From: Rusavskia elegans | Lineage: Eukaryota; Ascomycota; Lecanoromycetes; Teloschistales; Teloschistaceae | Assembly: GCA_011316305.1 (NCBI GenBank) | Contig: SAUG01000017.1 | Span: 89,250 to 153,249, forward strand | Reading direction: 5' to 3' | Length of the DNA: 64,000 nucleotides | Shown here: in pieces, positions 46,001-58,148 of the stretch | How positions within the stretch are numbered: the stretch's first letter is position 1 | Layout: every line of letters starts with the position of its first letter | Notes under the pieces: generated by a model | What the model saw: the letters and a program-made list of their open reading frames with translations, nothing else | Told to the model about the DNA's origin: nothing | Database searches by the model: none | Made by a program: the position numbers and the translations under genes

Positions 46001-47992
46001 TGCAGCAGTGGTGCGTTGGATGCCCTGGTCGTGAAAGGGAAGACTTGAGTTGTTCAGGGATCGACGTCCTTCCCCGTGAACCAAAGGAGCAAGAAATGAA
46101 ATGCCTAATGCAGAGTCAATGCAGGTTTCGGGAGAATCAAGGGATGTAAACAGAGAGGCCATCACACGCTATACCTACTTGGTAAAACGTGTCATTCAAC
46201 ATTGAACCAGTATTTGTGGGGTAAGGAAAATTGTCAAAGAATCGCAGGACAAATGCTCGGCTGGATGTATAAACATAGTGAAGCCATGTCAACAACAGTG
46301 CAGTTGTAGGTTGAAATATTGATGAAAGCGACGTGGGGGACTCCACAATTCTTGCTTTTGAGAAAGATGAGTAACCAATGTGAGCCAATACAAGAAAGTG
46401 ATGAGTATGAAGGATCTGCTGTACTCCATCGTGAATGAGACAAGATGTCCATAAGATAAGCAGTAAAGAGGAGTTACAGATAATAGATGACATGTATATA
46501 ATGATTGATCTACCAAAAGGTGTAGGAGACAAGGTAGTCAAGCCCGAAGCTCAACAAATGCCCCGAGGAGAACGATACAATTTGTGGAAAGTGCATTTTA
46601 TAAGCCTCGCAGCAGCTGTCCGTGACCTCCCATTCATAGCATGAATGATGGACTCATGATGCTATAGCAAACAATATGACGGGTCAGATGAAGGGCCATC
46701 CGTGCAATCATGCATCCTTGATGTGATATGTTCATCAGATGAATGCAAGGGATCGAAAGACTTCGAAAGTCTCCTGCAGCACATCATCTGATCAAAGAAT
46801 ATTCCTTCATAGGATCGAAATGGAAGTCTGGGGATTCCATCTTTCGGGCGGTCTTTCTCCAAATTTAACGAGATGTAGTTGAGATCCCGTAAGCTCGGCT
46901 GGTGCTAGACGTTCACATGAATTCGTCCCAATCCCATTTGACCCTTCCACAGTATTAGTCCATTTTGCGAACATCAACGAAGGCCACCTTCATCCGATTT
47001 TGGTTACTGGGCTATGAAGGAGAGTCAATTTGAACTACGGCCAGTGAAGGGTGGAAGTCTCGATGGAATCCCACTTATATTAGCCGCTTTCCGCGCGCTT
47101 GCCGTTTCTCAAACATCCCTGTCACCTCCTAATCCAGCCAGATATTACAGCCACACGACATCGCAATCATCTTAGGAGCAAACCAGCCGAACCAACGATT
47201 GGATAGACTATCTAGACAGTATGGAAGCTCGGAGGAAAGTAGTAACTTCCATGGTGAAAATCTCAGAGTGGTCTCACAGAAAATGGCCTAAAAAGATTAT
47301 ATATTCAACTTTCACGGTTTTCTTGCTCCTTTTGTAACACCTTTTGCGTTCCTCTAAGACTACAACCTATCAGCATTTTCCCAGCGGCCTTTAGTGCACA
47401 GACCTTTTGTTACATCTCGTGGGTCTCAGCTATAAAAACGCGATAGATTCATGGCGCCAGTCCTTACCTCATGCAATAGAATGGAGCCTACGTTTACATA
47501 TTGTCATGAGATTCTTAGGCTAGAGGTCTGGCAGGGTAATTGGGCGCAGTTCCAGTATCTGACAAGAACTTAGTGCATGTATTGACTGAAGAGTGAAGAC
47601 CGACTCATAGCTAGCTAGCTTGGAAAATGTGGGTCTTGAGATCGTTATCAATTTTTCGTAGGACATATATGTCCTGGGCATTCTCATTCACCAATGAGAG
47701 CACAGATAACAATAATCTCGGATGGTTAAATTTGTTTTCAGTACGTCTCAATTCATCACGATTGGGGACTGATTATCTCCATAATCTGCTATATTGTAGT
47801 CAACAAACTTTTAGTTCCTCAACAACTTCACCAAAGTTGGGCTTGTGAGTTGTTGCTTCCAACTCTGTATTCTGTCTCACAGTCAACCATCCGCCTTCCC
47901 AATCATCCCTTGCTTGTCTGTAAACCTACCTCTATTACAGAACATCGTACGATCTTGGTCTCTAGATCAATTTTCTTCACACGTTAGAGCAA
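46001..47992. other. intergenic region of about 2 kb, no gene supported
   Basis: Short frames at 46137-46541 (minus) and 47627-48174 (plus) lack coding features. The region separates diverging genes and should hold both promoters. Confidence 0.4.
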
Positions 47993-49213
47993 ATGGAGCT
48001 CTCAACGGTATCCGAGACATTTACCCCAAAAGAAATGGACCATTTGACCACGTCGTTCACGCTAGAAGAGCTCCAGAAGATCAAGAACAAGCATTCGAGG
48101 AAAGAGCTGGAAGATGCAATCGAACGCCATGGTCGAAGCCGAATACCACTTACAAAAACATTCATGGAGAATGACTTAACCGGTAGACTATCCTGACCAA
48201 TTTTTGTGCCATCAAAAGAAGATACCTGAACTCTATTGGCTAACTTCTATGCCTCTTCAGACTGCGACGCTCCGGGTGATACCGAAGAACTTGATGCCGC
48301 TCAGTGGCATTCAAAAAATGATCAATCGATGGACCAGCGTTCAACGGCCAATGAACGTTCGTCTCGTCACCGACCCTCAACTAAGCCTTCAAAGTCCCTA
48401 GCCATTTCTCAGGATGTACCTGAGCAAGCTGCCAAATTGAATAAGCAGCGATCTTCTCGTCCTTCTCCACTTTCGAAGAATTCTACCACGCGTCAGGAGT
48501 CCACTCGGCCTCCGAAGGCTATTCGGAACCAGACAAAGCCCTCACGAGTTCGTCGAGGCCACCTCTCTTATGCTGAAAGCAGTGCTCGGCCATCGCCAGC
48601 TCCCCCAGCTCCCAAACCCGCATCCAACCAGGGAAGCAGATTTGAACGAGCTCCAACTGAATTGGAGCGTGATGAAGCTGGTACAGAGGCGCGTAGGCTC
48701 TCTGAAGAATTGAGACTCGGCTGGCACAACCGCGCTGAGAAAGTTAAAATGGGAAGAGACATTCAGCGTCTGATTGCGATTGCCAATGGAGGTTGGATCC
48801 AGCTCGCAGCGGAACGACAGCCTTCAGTAAAGGAGGAGAGAAAACGTGACAAACGCAGTGTGAAGGCTTCCAATAAACGCGTTAGAGAGGCGGACATTGA
48901 CGTCTGCGGGTACCGGCCCGGAGAGAAAGAGGAGCTTCAAGAACGGTACGCTCGCGAAACCACGCAGGAGGAGGAGATTGATCTGGAAGGAAATATCATC
49001 CCTAAGAAGCAACCCCGAGATTTTGCCGTCCAGAGCACATTTGGTGCAGGGGATGTAGATGAATACGTTGGTGTTCATCCAGGCGAGGAGGTTGAGGAGA
49101 TAGAGGCTGAGTGCCATCGTGTCTTCGATGATGACGATGAGAAAGAGCTACCTCCACCCAAAAAGCGTCGTTCCATTCGGAAGGGTGGCGAAGATGATTA
49201 CTACAGGCGTTAG
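47993..49213 (+). CDS. basic/acidic low-complexity, probably nuclear protein, two exons
   Basis: Exons 47993-48182 and 48261-49213 (78-base intron, phase 1) encode 380 residues. The N-terminus is a helical segment (SFTLEELQKIKNKHSRKELE). The middle is Ser/Pro/Arg-rich (residues about 80-190, SRPSPLSKNSTTRQESTRPP). A charged helical block follows (EARRLSEELRLGWHNRAEKV, MGRDIQRLIAIANGGWIQLA). The C-terminus alternates acidic stretches and ends DDDDEKELPPPKKRRSIRKG, a likely nuclear localisation signal. No enzymatic domain was recognised. The two upstream frames 47845-48174 and 48204-48401 are shadows. It is the only single-copy gene among the paralog pairs of this region. Confidence 0.7.
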
Positions 49214-50670
49214 CTAACTTCAGTGGAGGTCAGGTTTCTCAGAACCCTGTTCCACTCATGATAGTTCAAGAATTGCCTGTGGCCGACAGATAGATTGTAG
49301 TTCACTTCATGTTTAACTCGGCGTCATAGCGATTGACGTATGGGTGAACCCTGTCAGTTCGTTCATCCATAGAGAAATAAAGCTTGAACGAAAGCAGTTT
49401 CCTAGTTTCAAAGACTTCAGCTTTTCCAGTTCAGCACTGTTTGAAGCCTTTGACCACGTCATCTGTATCATCTGCCGGTCAGGTTCCATCCTTGCACCAG
49501 ATCAAGGCTTGTTTGCCATGTTCCAAACACGTCTGCTCTCACCAGTGTGTTTAGTAAACAACGAGACGAGCTGCGTAGCAGCTGTACGGCAATTTCTGTA
49601 CAACCGTTAGGACGATCTTCCTTATCGAGGTACCGGTTGTTATAGGCCCCTTCTTCCATTTGATTTCGAATGCCTAGCTAGGTTTATAGGAGGTATAATG
49701 GCGGCCATTTAGGCAGCTCTACGCGGTCAGGTCGTCCCTTCACTACACCCACTGATGCTCCCACATGGATTTCTCACAAACAAACAAATCGTCGATGGTC
49801 CTCCAAAACTTGGTATGACTCAAGCTTTTCCGTTCTATCTTTACTCGTGGTTAATAGGGAGCTAAATCTGGGTTCAATCAGTAGCAAATCGCTCGCTGAC
49901 GTTACTGTTTTGAGCATCCATGAAGTAGTCGTTGTCCTCCGACCTACGCGTTTCGTCCCTCTAGATGAAGGCATCCGGATCATACCCCGCTCTTGAGCCA
50001 AAGTTTGTACATCATCCTTTCCACCACCAAGAATCTACGGCAAGCAGATGATTTAATGGTGCTACGCACAATCTTGGATCTCACCGGTCGAATGACTGCT
50101 AAGTTTGAAAGCTTTAGATCAACATGTCAAACAATATATGGTCCGTTTGCATTGATAGATCAGAATTCTGTATTGCAAGAAATCGTTGGCTCACGGCCTC
50201 ACAAAACATTCTCTGTTTGCGTTTTGAGATTGGTGACAAAGCCATGTTTGCTTGAGCTTGAGGATGGGCAACTTTGAACACTTCTTAAAGCCATCACCTG
50301 GTTACAACATATGTCCTTCCCTACAACAGTATTTCAAGGCCAAACCCTATTGATTCCTATTGCAGTTGAAATCTCTGGGTCATCTCCGTTCTTCATGATG
50401 ATAGCCTCAACTTCACTCACCATGAGTAATTTCATGTCGAATGCTGGACATTCTTCCATCAGTCATCATTAATCTTAATGGCAAGACTCATCATGATTCT
50501 TCGACACTCAGAGTGATCGGCCCGCATATATATCCCTTCTATCTGTGTGTTTCCTCCAGGATGTTTTCTCATATGCAACATACTACAAGGCTTTCCTCCA
50601 CAACCCAACATATCATTCGTGGGATTTCTAGCTCTTCAGCTAAGTTAAAAGCTCTATTTCCCTGGGCAAA
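49214..50670. promoter_or_regulatory. intergenic region holding the promoter of the first Cys-module gene
   Basis: No gene was supported in 49214-50340. From about 50370 to 50535 the sequence is similar to 52304-52465 upstream of the next paralog, and contains a CATATATATCCC TATA-like box near 50525. An ATG-free pyrimidine-rich leader follows. Confidence 0.5.
50370..50535 (+). repeat. promoter segment duplicated with the downstream gene (copy 1)
   Basis: Shared words in the same order with 52304-52465: ATCTCTGGGTCAT, ATGCTGGACATTCT, ATCAGTCATCATT, TCGACACTCAG, then a TATATAT box. Spacing is similar, so the tandem duplication included upstream DNA. Confidence 0.65.
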
Positions 50671-52114
50671 ATGGCAACTGGTAAGTTTCAGGTTGAAGCT
50701 GGCGCAATGCGAGTTGATCTGACACGCGGATTGTATAGCTTCCCTCTTGGGACTACCCCGTGAGATACGAGACATGATCTTGGTACATTGGCTACCTCAT
50801 TACGAGACCGTCTGCGTAAGTTGACCTCCTTTCTTCTTTTTGTTCACCTTCATTACTGACTCTCATTAGCTCACTCGATTACCAGCGCGATACAAGCGAC
50901 GCCATTGGATGCTTGGTGAACAGCGACGTTACGATCCGCGCATCCTTTCTGTCTGCAAACAGCTCTATGAGGAAGCTTCTGACATCCTCTATCAAACCAG
51001 CTTCATTATCGATGTCAACTGTGGAGATGTCGCGTGCTCGGAACACAAGCTGCCCGGTACTGATTGGAGGTGGCGTGACACCAACTTGACAGGCAGATTT
51101 CCTTTCCATAAGGTGCACCAGCTAATTCTCCGAATCGACGTAAATACTGGCCAAGAGCCAGATCATCTTTTCCATCATATGGTATATATTTGCGGCCTTC
51201 TACTTTCAGAAGCCAGCTACCTGAAGGACCTTCGCATTGAATTATCGAACGGTCATGCGTACAGAGACTATCTCGACAGTAACTGTCTGTCCTGGCAGAA
51301 CGCTGGCAACACGGGAACGGCAGCAAGGTTCAAAGTCAAACAAGTCGAATGGCCAACTCATCCTGATTACGATGTGGAAGCTCAATCTACGATGGTGGAT
51401 CGCATCAATTTCTTCCTGAGGCCACTCGCGTTACCTGGGAGAGCTCAGCATTGCAAAGCCAACGTCTCAGACGACATCCCAATGACGAAATCTCTTGAAG
51501 ACATTCTACTCCACTACGAGGAAGCACTCACAGATAAGCGACCGTTCGGGTATGAGGAGTCCAAATGGCTCTGGGAGCATTATCTGTCTATTCTGGATCA
51601 GCAAGACGAGAGCAAGCGAAACCACCAGCGACTCAACACGGAAATCCACGATGTATGGCTTGTCAATACTCATCAACGATACAAATGCAAGCATCACCCA
51701 CGTGCAGCGAAGAAATACAGTCGTCATTGCGGCAAAGATGCTCAATGTGACGGATGTCGAAAGTGGTTTCACTACCTCATGGAATGCCGAAAATGCAACG
51801 TGCGTGCTTGCACTTCATGTATGTCAGATTTGAGGAAGGAGATTTCGCCCCTGCAAAAAGCGAAAATACATGACGCATGGCTCCTCAAGACTCACCAGTG
51901 GTACGACTGCAAGCACCATCCACGTGCGGCGAAGAGGTATCGCCGTCCCTGTGGTAAAGACGTTCGATGCGACGGATGCGAGAAAGAGTTTCACTGGCTC
52001 GTGGCATGCCGAGATTGTAAGTTGCGGGCTTGCGCTTCATGCACGTCGGAATTGAGAAAAAAGCGATTGGCTTTGCAAGAAAGAGTACGCTTGGAAGGAC
52101 CAGTATACTGGTGA
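50671..52114 (+). CDS. F-box-like start plus two C-terminal Cys/His modules (tandem pair two, copy 1)
   Basis: Exons 50671-50680, 50739-50815 and 50870-52114 give 443 residues; the tiny first exon (MAT plus one base) splices in phase to SLLGLPREIRDMILVHWL, a fungal F-box-like or 'LPxEIRxMI' start. The centre (RYDPRILSVCKQLYEEASDI, then VNTGQEPDHLFHHMVYICGL and LRPLALPGRAQHC) is typical of uncharacterised fungal proteins with this start. The C-terminus holds two copies of one module: CKHHPRAAKKYSRHCGKDAQ followed by CDGC, CRKC and ACTSC, and again from about residue 375. Each copy has eight Cys and His-rich positions suited to zinc binding. Function is unknown; the start suggests an adaptor role. 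The downstream paralog has only one module. Confidence 0.75.
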
Positions 52115-52602
52115 TACTGGGATGGAAATTGGCGCTTATTGACTTTATAAAACTCTGTAATGTCTCAGAGACGGCCTCCTTCAGTGCCTACTCACTACAG
52201 GGCTTTCATGTTATTCACTGAGTGAACTCGCCCCCTTGTCTCACCTTCTGCTCCAATCATTGTTGCCTTGCAACCATTCTCTGTCATAGTATCAGATTCA
52301 TTAGAATCTCTGGGTCATGATGTCAGCTTCGTTTTCGCTCAACACAAACGAGTTTCTTTCATATGCTGGACATTCTACTATCAGTCATCATTGAAATTGT
52401 TCATGATCAGGACTCAACATAAATCTCTCGACACTCAGTACAATGGACTGGCCTATATATTCATCCTTCTCAATTCTCTTTTCTACGATTCCTTCGAGTC
52501 ATACATACCAGCAATCGCCTTCTCTGAATTATTTGAACCTTTCAAGAGTCCAACGTCGAGTAAACAACCACCGCTACCACCCGAAATACCCTGGCGAAGG
52601 CA
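52115..52602. promoter_or_regulatory. short region between the two Cys-module genes, with duplicated promoter
   Basis: The 488 bases contain the second promoter copy (52304-52465) with a CCTATATATTC TATA-like box near 52455. An open frame at 52268-52639 across it is a shadow. Confidence 0.55.
52304..52465 (+). repeat. promoter segment duplicated with the downstream gene (copy 2)
   Basis: Carries the same ordered words as 50370-50535 with scattered substitutions and small indels. It lies about 140 bases before the ATG at 52603, the same relative place as copy 1. Confidence 0.65.
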
Positions 52603-53742
52603 ATGTATCCTCAAACAGGCAAACCATTCCCGTTGCTGAGGTTGCCTCGTGAGCTCCGAAACAACGTTCTGAACCACCTGATTCCCTGTCGTGAATCAGT
52701 AAACGTATGTGCATCTGCTTGGCCTCTCACTTGAACACAGACTGACTCTCCATAGCTTTCCCAGCTGCCACCTTTCCATCTACGACACAGTTGGGCCCTT
52801 GCGGGACAGCCACGATGTCATCCTCCGATACTCTCTGTCAACAAACAGCTCTACGAAGAGTCTTGCGAAATTCTGTATCACAGCAATTTCGTTATCGAAA
52901 TCAACTGTGGACTCTGTGGCCGCTATGATGTATGGAGCTTCGATCCGAGATACCGTGGTACGAACCTTGAGGGCATTTTCCCTTTTCACAGAGCAAAGCA
53001 AATTACGCTACGTCTCCTTCCAAGTATGGAATCTGATCCAGATCACCTGTTCCATCATATGCTCTATGTATGTGGACTGCTATTTTCTGAAGCCAAATTG
53101 ATCAAAAAACTTCGAGTTGAGATTGTGAGACAGGTGTCGAGGTTTGTTGGTCTGGATGACGAATGCCCGTCTTGGCAGAATACTGGCCGTACTGGTTTGG
53201 CCGAGCGACTGGACTTCAAACCTTCGCCAGTTTCAAAAACAGAGTACATTGCCTTCCTTCTGAGGCCACTTGAATTGCCAGGGAGGGTTAGGAGCTGCGA
53301 GATTGCAGTGTCGGAAGACTTCGAAGAACATATAACCCCAGATCTTCAAGCGACGTTGGATCGTTACAAGGAGGCTCTCATGGACCAGAGACCATTTGGA
53401 TACGAGGAAACAAAATGGCTTTGGGATGAGTACATGGTCATACTCGATCGAAAAGAGCAGATTCGGCGGCAGCAACGAAACGCTAGGAAAGAAGAGCATG
53501 AAACTTGGCTGCTGGATACTCACAAATTGTATCCATGCATGCACCAGCGCCGTGGGAAGAGATATTATCGCCACGGTGGCAAAAATGCCAAATGTGAAGG
53601 ATGTAGCCGCTGGCTTACTTGGCTCCTTGACTGTCGGAAGTGCGACTTGCGAGCTTGCAAGGACTGTACCGATGAGCTAAAGGAGAAACGTCAAGCACTC
53701 GAGGAAGCAGCAAGTTGGGAGGAGTGGAATCGAGTGAGCTAG
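52603..53742 (+). CDS. F-box-like start plus one C-terminal Cys module (tandem pair two, copy 2)
   Basis: Exons 52603-52704 and 52756-53742 (51-base intron, phase 0) encode 362 residues. The start MYPQTGKPFPLLRLPRELRN leads to NNVLNHLIPCRESVN, then PPILSVNKQLYEESCEILYH, an INCGLCGRYDVWSF strand pair, and MESDPDHLFHHMLYVCGLLF. The block RPFGYEETKWLWDEYMVILD is nearly identical to RPFGYEESKWLWEHYLSILD of the upstream paralog. A single module ends the protein: YPCMHQRRGKRYYRHGGKNA, then CEGC, CRKC and ACKDC. Compared with copy 1 it lacks the second module, and the paired Cys of CGKD is Gly (GGKN), so metal binding may be weaker. Function is unknown. Confidence 0.75.
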
Positions 53743-54408
53743 GGCGAGACAGTGCGCCTGATCCATTGCGAACATTCTTGTCTTGAGTCATCGAAGGAAG
53801 ACTCTGTACTAGATCCCAGACAGCCTCACTTGTTCCCAATCACGATTCTTCTTTTAATCTCACATTCTCTTGAATCGTATAATCTCTCCTTATCTCGTTC
53901 AATTTCGCGCAGCGGTGTATAAAGTCGTTATACTCATTATACATTTTAAAGGTAATTAGGCGAGCAAACTCGCAGTTCTCCAACACTTGACATTCTTCTT
54001 TTGTCACCTTCGAGTACCTACCTGTGGTTCACCACTTGTTCTATCTTACACAGGCTGAGAAATGCGCTCACTTTGGGATCAAAATATGGTCCTGTGAAAT
54101 CACTTATTGATGAAGCAGAACTACATGTGAATGGCTGCGCTTGATTGAGCACGTTAATGAACGCTAGCGCCTGTTGTCATCTATAAAACCAGCTCACGTC
54201 TACTTAAGTCCTTCTTCTCCTTCAACCACACACCTTTTAATACATTACACAATTCGTAGCCATAACAACCTGAAGTACCTACTACTATCTGTTCACAGCC
54301 TCTATCAAAGTCGTTCAAGAAGAGCCTGTCAGCCTGTATAACTACACTTTTCAAGCTCTTTATCAATTCTCTCGCCTACTGCAGGATCGCCAATATAAAT
54401 CCATTCAC
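53743..54408. other. intergenic region, no gene supported
   Basis: No coding frame of note. CTTCTTC-rich leader-like sequence lies at 54200-54260. Confidence 0.4.
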
Positions 54409-55212
54409 ATGACTCGGACCACGCAAAGACAGATCAATCGGATGGTCTCCGCTTATCGGAAGAGTTATGAAGATGATGTACTTTCCGTTCCAATTTCCTA
54501 AAGATCACGGATCGTTGGAAAGAAGACCGCACATGTCACTGTGGGGTTCAATCCCCCCCTTTATATGGCGAGCACTTGTCGAAAACAAAAGATATATCGA
54601 TGGTGAATGGGAGGCTCACCTAGTCCTCCAACACCGCCACCGTACCGAAGATGGTTTCCGCCACTTCTCCGTCAATAAAGACTTTTGGCACGTACAGTGC
54701 TGTATTCATGGCACAACCCCACCGCCGATGACGACTAACAGCCGGACACTTCGAGATACGCTGTAGCTAGCAACTGGCCAAACAAACTTCGATACGATCA
54801 TTTGATCATTATGAAACAAAAGGACTAGAGTCAACAAGCATTAACGCCTGAAAATCCATAGGGCGTGCGATACCAGGCCATCCGCGAAAGGGATAAGGAC
54901 GAATGCATCTGATTTTACGCCACTGAAATCGAAAGTCTGAAGTCAAGAAACGCGTGACGTCTATACTTCCGCAACTAGAACGAGCGCAAAACATAGCTAT
55001 ACGCCTAGACCCAGAGCTTCGAAAGGTACAGAGCGGAAAAGCCCATTATAGTCGGCTTTGGTAAACGCTGGAAGATAGTACAACAACAATTTTTCAATGT
55101 CCCCAAGGGCTACGAGAGAGCGAACTTCTACTACATCGAGCCCCCTAGCGATGAAAGTTGGCCACCAAATGATGTGAAAGTGCCGGAACATGATGAGCTG
55201 GCTGGTGCGTAG
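54409..55212 (+). pseudogene. small frame-broken locus of unknown family
   Basis: ATG 54409 gives MTRTTQRQINRMVSAYRKSY and stops at 54501. An overlapping frame from ATG 54467 continues KDHGSLERRPHMSLWGSIPP, FIWRALVENKRYIDGEWEAH and FRHFSVNKDFWHVQCCIHGT to 54766. Further on, 54990-55060 reads PQLERAQNIAIRLDPELRKV and, in another frame, 55010-55212 reads RAEKPIIVGFGKRWKIVQQQ and FFNVPKGYERANFYYIEPPS. The pieces look coding but are in shifting frames. The 54467-54766 ORF could be a small intact gene on its own. Confidence 0.3.
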
Positions 55213-58148
55213 GGCTATGCTTATGGGACGCTTTGGGAGGTACTTGGATGAAAGCTCCAGGTAATGTGAATGCTTTATTTAAATTTCGGCGAGACGAGGC
55301 TTTGGTTGCTGGATTGTTCTCGTCAGCTATGATTTCGAAGAAGACGCCATTAAATCGGAAACATATGCCGATATTGAAAAGATACGTTCCAGTGTGCTCG
55401 GCTACGTCGACAACTTGCAATTTATAAGACGCTGAAGACAGACGCCCAGGCCTCAGCAACAGAAGCAATATAAAGGTATACAGAACTCTGAGAACGATAC
55501 AGAATGGGGAGACTAAATGCGGAGAGGATCGACCGTTGCCACTTGCGAAGCCCCTCGAGCATAAAAAGGAATTAAATTCGTATGGTCACGGCAATCCTAT
55601 AAGCCACTCGGTTGCACACAATAGGCACCTGGATTACGTTTGATACTTCTCAGGCCTGGAGATGAAGAAATCTGTGCCCCTAGATGGATTCAATGCCCCG
55701 GCCAACTACGGACAGGATAGATACGATTACCCGGTCTGGAGCGTATTCGGTAAACAAGATGACAATGGGGAGAAGGTTATCCCGGATGATTATAGCCAGA
55801 ATTGTGGAAGGCCGGTCCGCCAACTCAGCCAAAAATGAGACGCGATTTGCAAAAGTCCATGAGATCACGCGTCTTGCATTCGAGAGATGTTCCGACATAA
55901 GACAACTCACAGCGGTAGCACTTACATACAAGTAACCTGTCAGCCAAGAAAGAGATGTTTTCGCTTTTGCACGTACATCGTGCCCAGCACAATACTCAAC
56001 CCCAGCAGCCATCCCAACCCCGCAACGGGTACTTGCCAGAGGACGACGAGTCAGGTGGGCAGCAACCCACTCGCTGCTATATATCTGTAGCCGGCGAGCC
56101 GTCGTGAAGATCGTGGACTGCCGCATGCAGTCCTTTGAGCATGCGAATGAGAGCCTTGCCCGTGAGAACGCTTCCCTCCAGGCTGAACACGCTGCTCTGC
56201 GTTCAGAGATTCAGGAACTCAAGTCGCTGCTGTCCTCTGTTATCTCCGGTTCGTCGCTGCGTGGATTGGACTCGCCATCGCCGGCTCAATGTCTCTTTCC
56301 GGCTCCGACATGCCGCCAAAGTTCCGCCCCGCCAGTGGTGTCTGGAACTCCACCCTTAGGGGTGGATACTACCAGCACCCTGGCGGCGGCTCCAACATCT
56401 GCTGCTGTGTTGCGTTCTGCCGCTGTTGGGTTGGCTTCTCTGGGTATACTCCATCATCTTCTGTGCGAGGCAGCCAATCGCTAACCCGTCGCTACAGAAT
56501 AGGGCAACAATGCCTTCAAGATTGTGGTGCCGGAAGTTGAAGGCCGGTATCAATACCATCCCTTGCTGCCAGTCATCGCGCAGGTGTGTGTTATATTATC
56601 AAGTGCGTTGGGGTTCTTGCTATCAGCCTATGATCAGACACATCTGAGGTTTGCATTACTCCTTCGTCAGAACAGACCGTGTGCAAATTTATGAGCTATG
56701 GCCTATAAACTCAAGCTCCAAAGTTGGTATACTGTGGAAGGGACCATCTCCCAAGGGGGCCGGGAACGACCTACTTCGGCTTACAAAGAGGATCAACAGA
56801 CATGTACAGTAGAGATGGTGCTGATCTCTGGGTGCTTCAAGATATGGCGCTGTTAGATTGATACCATACTGGTGTAAGGTTTTTCTTGGATGCTTAAACT
56901 CACGACGTGCTCTGATAATCCATCCATTTTAGCAGCAGTGCTTAATTGACGAATTGAAGCTCTAATAACGCGGCCCCCCCCCATTCGTTATCTTCGAGCG
57001 ATATCTAAAGAGAAGATGCTGATGCTTCGCTGTTGGATAGACTCATACTTTGAGTATAATGGCCACAACATCCTACCCAACGAGAGAGTATCCCCTCGAC
57101 CGGTGGGGTGGGTATCCGATACCTCGACTGCCAGCCAAATCGGAGACCCTACCAGTACATGGGATATGGAAGGGTTTTGCAGACGATGAAGATGCAACCA
57201 TTGATTTGTCCAACGAGGAAGCCGGGTTTACGACAACATGGATGACCAAGGATGGAGAAGGGTCCGAAAATCACAGCATGACCATACTATGTGGTGTCAT
57301 AGTGGGCTGAAATTTCCTCGCCAGATACTCCACTGACTTAATATGTCGGTTTGAAGATAGGACAGAGCATCTAACATGTAGTCGATATCAAAAGGTAGTC
57401 GTAACGAGGTACTTGAGGTTTAAGCCTCGAAAATTTTAAGAGATTCCGAACAAGGGTTGACTGCAACGACAATTGAACAACGTTACGTATTGCTGGTTTC
57501 CGCCCTGCTCCATTATTAGCATTTTGGATTTAGGAAGTCCTTCGGAATCATCTGCGGCGAAAGCCTCTGCGTTCGCCCTGTCGAACGAACTAGATCGCCA
57601 AATTTTCCATAGCGATGTTGAAGGCGAGCGTTCGGTCGACAACGATTATAATACTTGGGCAAAACCACCGTGGTCGGTGTGACTTGAGAGTACAACAGCC
57701 TCAATCCTATAATCATTCAATACCTTCATCATGCCAACATCTTTGGACCAATAGGACGTGCTTTAAGTGGTAGATATCGCAAATGTTGTTGGACGCCGTT
57801 CAACAGTTTCATTCTTCAACTTTTAGATATCATGACATGACATTAGTAGACCCGATTCTTTATGATGTGATGCCGAAACTCAATGTGAAATTGTTGGGAG
57901 ACCCAAATGTTGGTACTCTGCTTCCCATTCCTGCTTACGAATTACAGCAACGCACAGCCACAGATTGGTCTTGTTGAGACCGAGAGAGCTGCAAGATTGT
58001 CTCCTCTGCTTCTTTACTCTTCTACACTAGTCCCCCACCCATGAGATATGTACAACAGATATTAAAGGGCTTAACATTCGTTTCTGGCATTTCCCACACC
58101 CTTTGACTATCCAAAATGCGGACTTCGAGCGACTAATGCAAGTTCACG
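55213..58148. other. gene-poor stretch of about 3 kb with a few short open frames
   Basis: Two frames deserve mention. At 56125-56484 an ATG opens MQSFEHANESLARENASLQA and EHAALRSEIQELKSLLSS, a leucine-zipper-like coiled coil of about 40 residues followed by Ala/Ser/Pro-rich sequence. At 57059-57310 an 83-codon frame starts MATTSYPTREYPLDRWGGYP. Neither has a full-length context, so both may be relics. No repeats with defined ends were seen. A short C-run lies near 56970. Confidence 0.35.

Noticed and set aside
47845..48174. 109-codon plus ORF upstream of the nuclear protein
   Set aside because: It overlaps the first exon of the 380-residue gene in another frame and has no features of its own.
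56104..56484. Leucine-zipper-like frame as a bZIP transcription factor
   Set aside because: The heptad pattern is clear but there is no basic DNA-binding region upstream in frame and a stop lies just before it.
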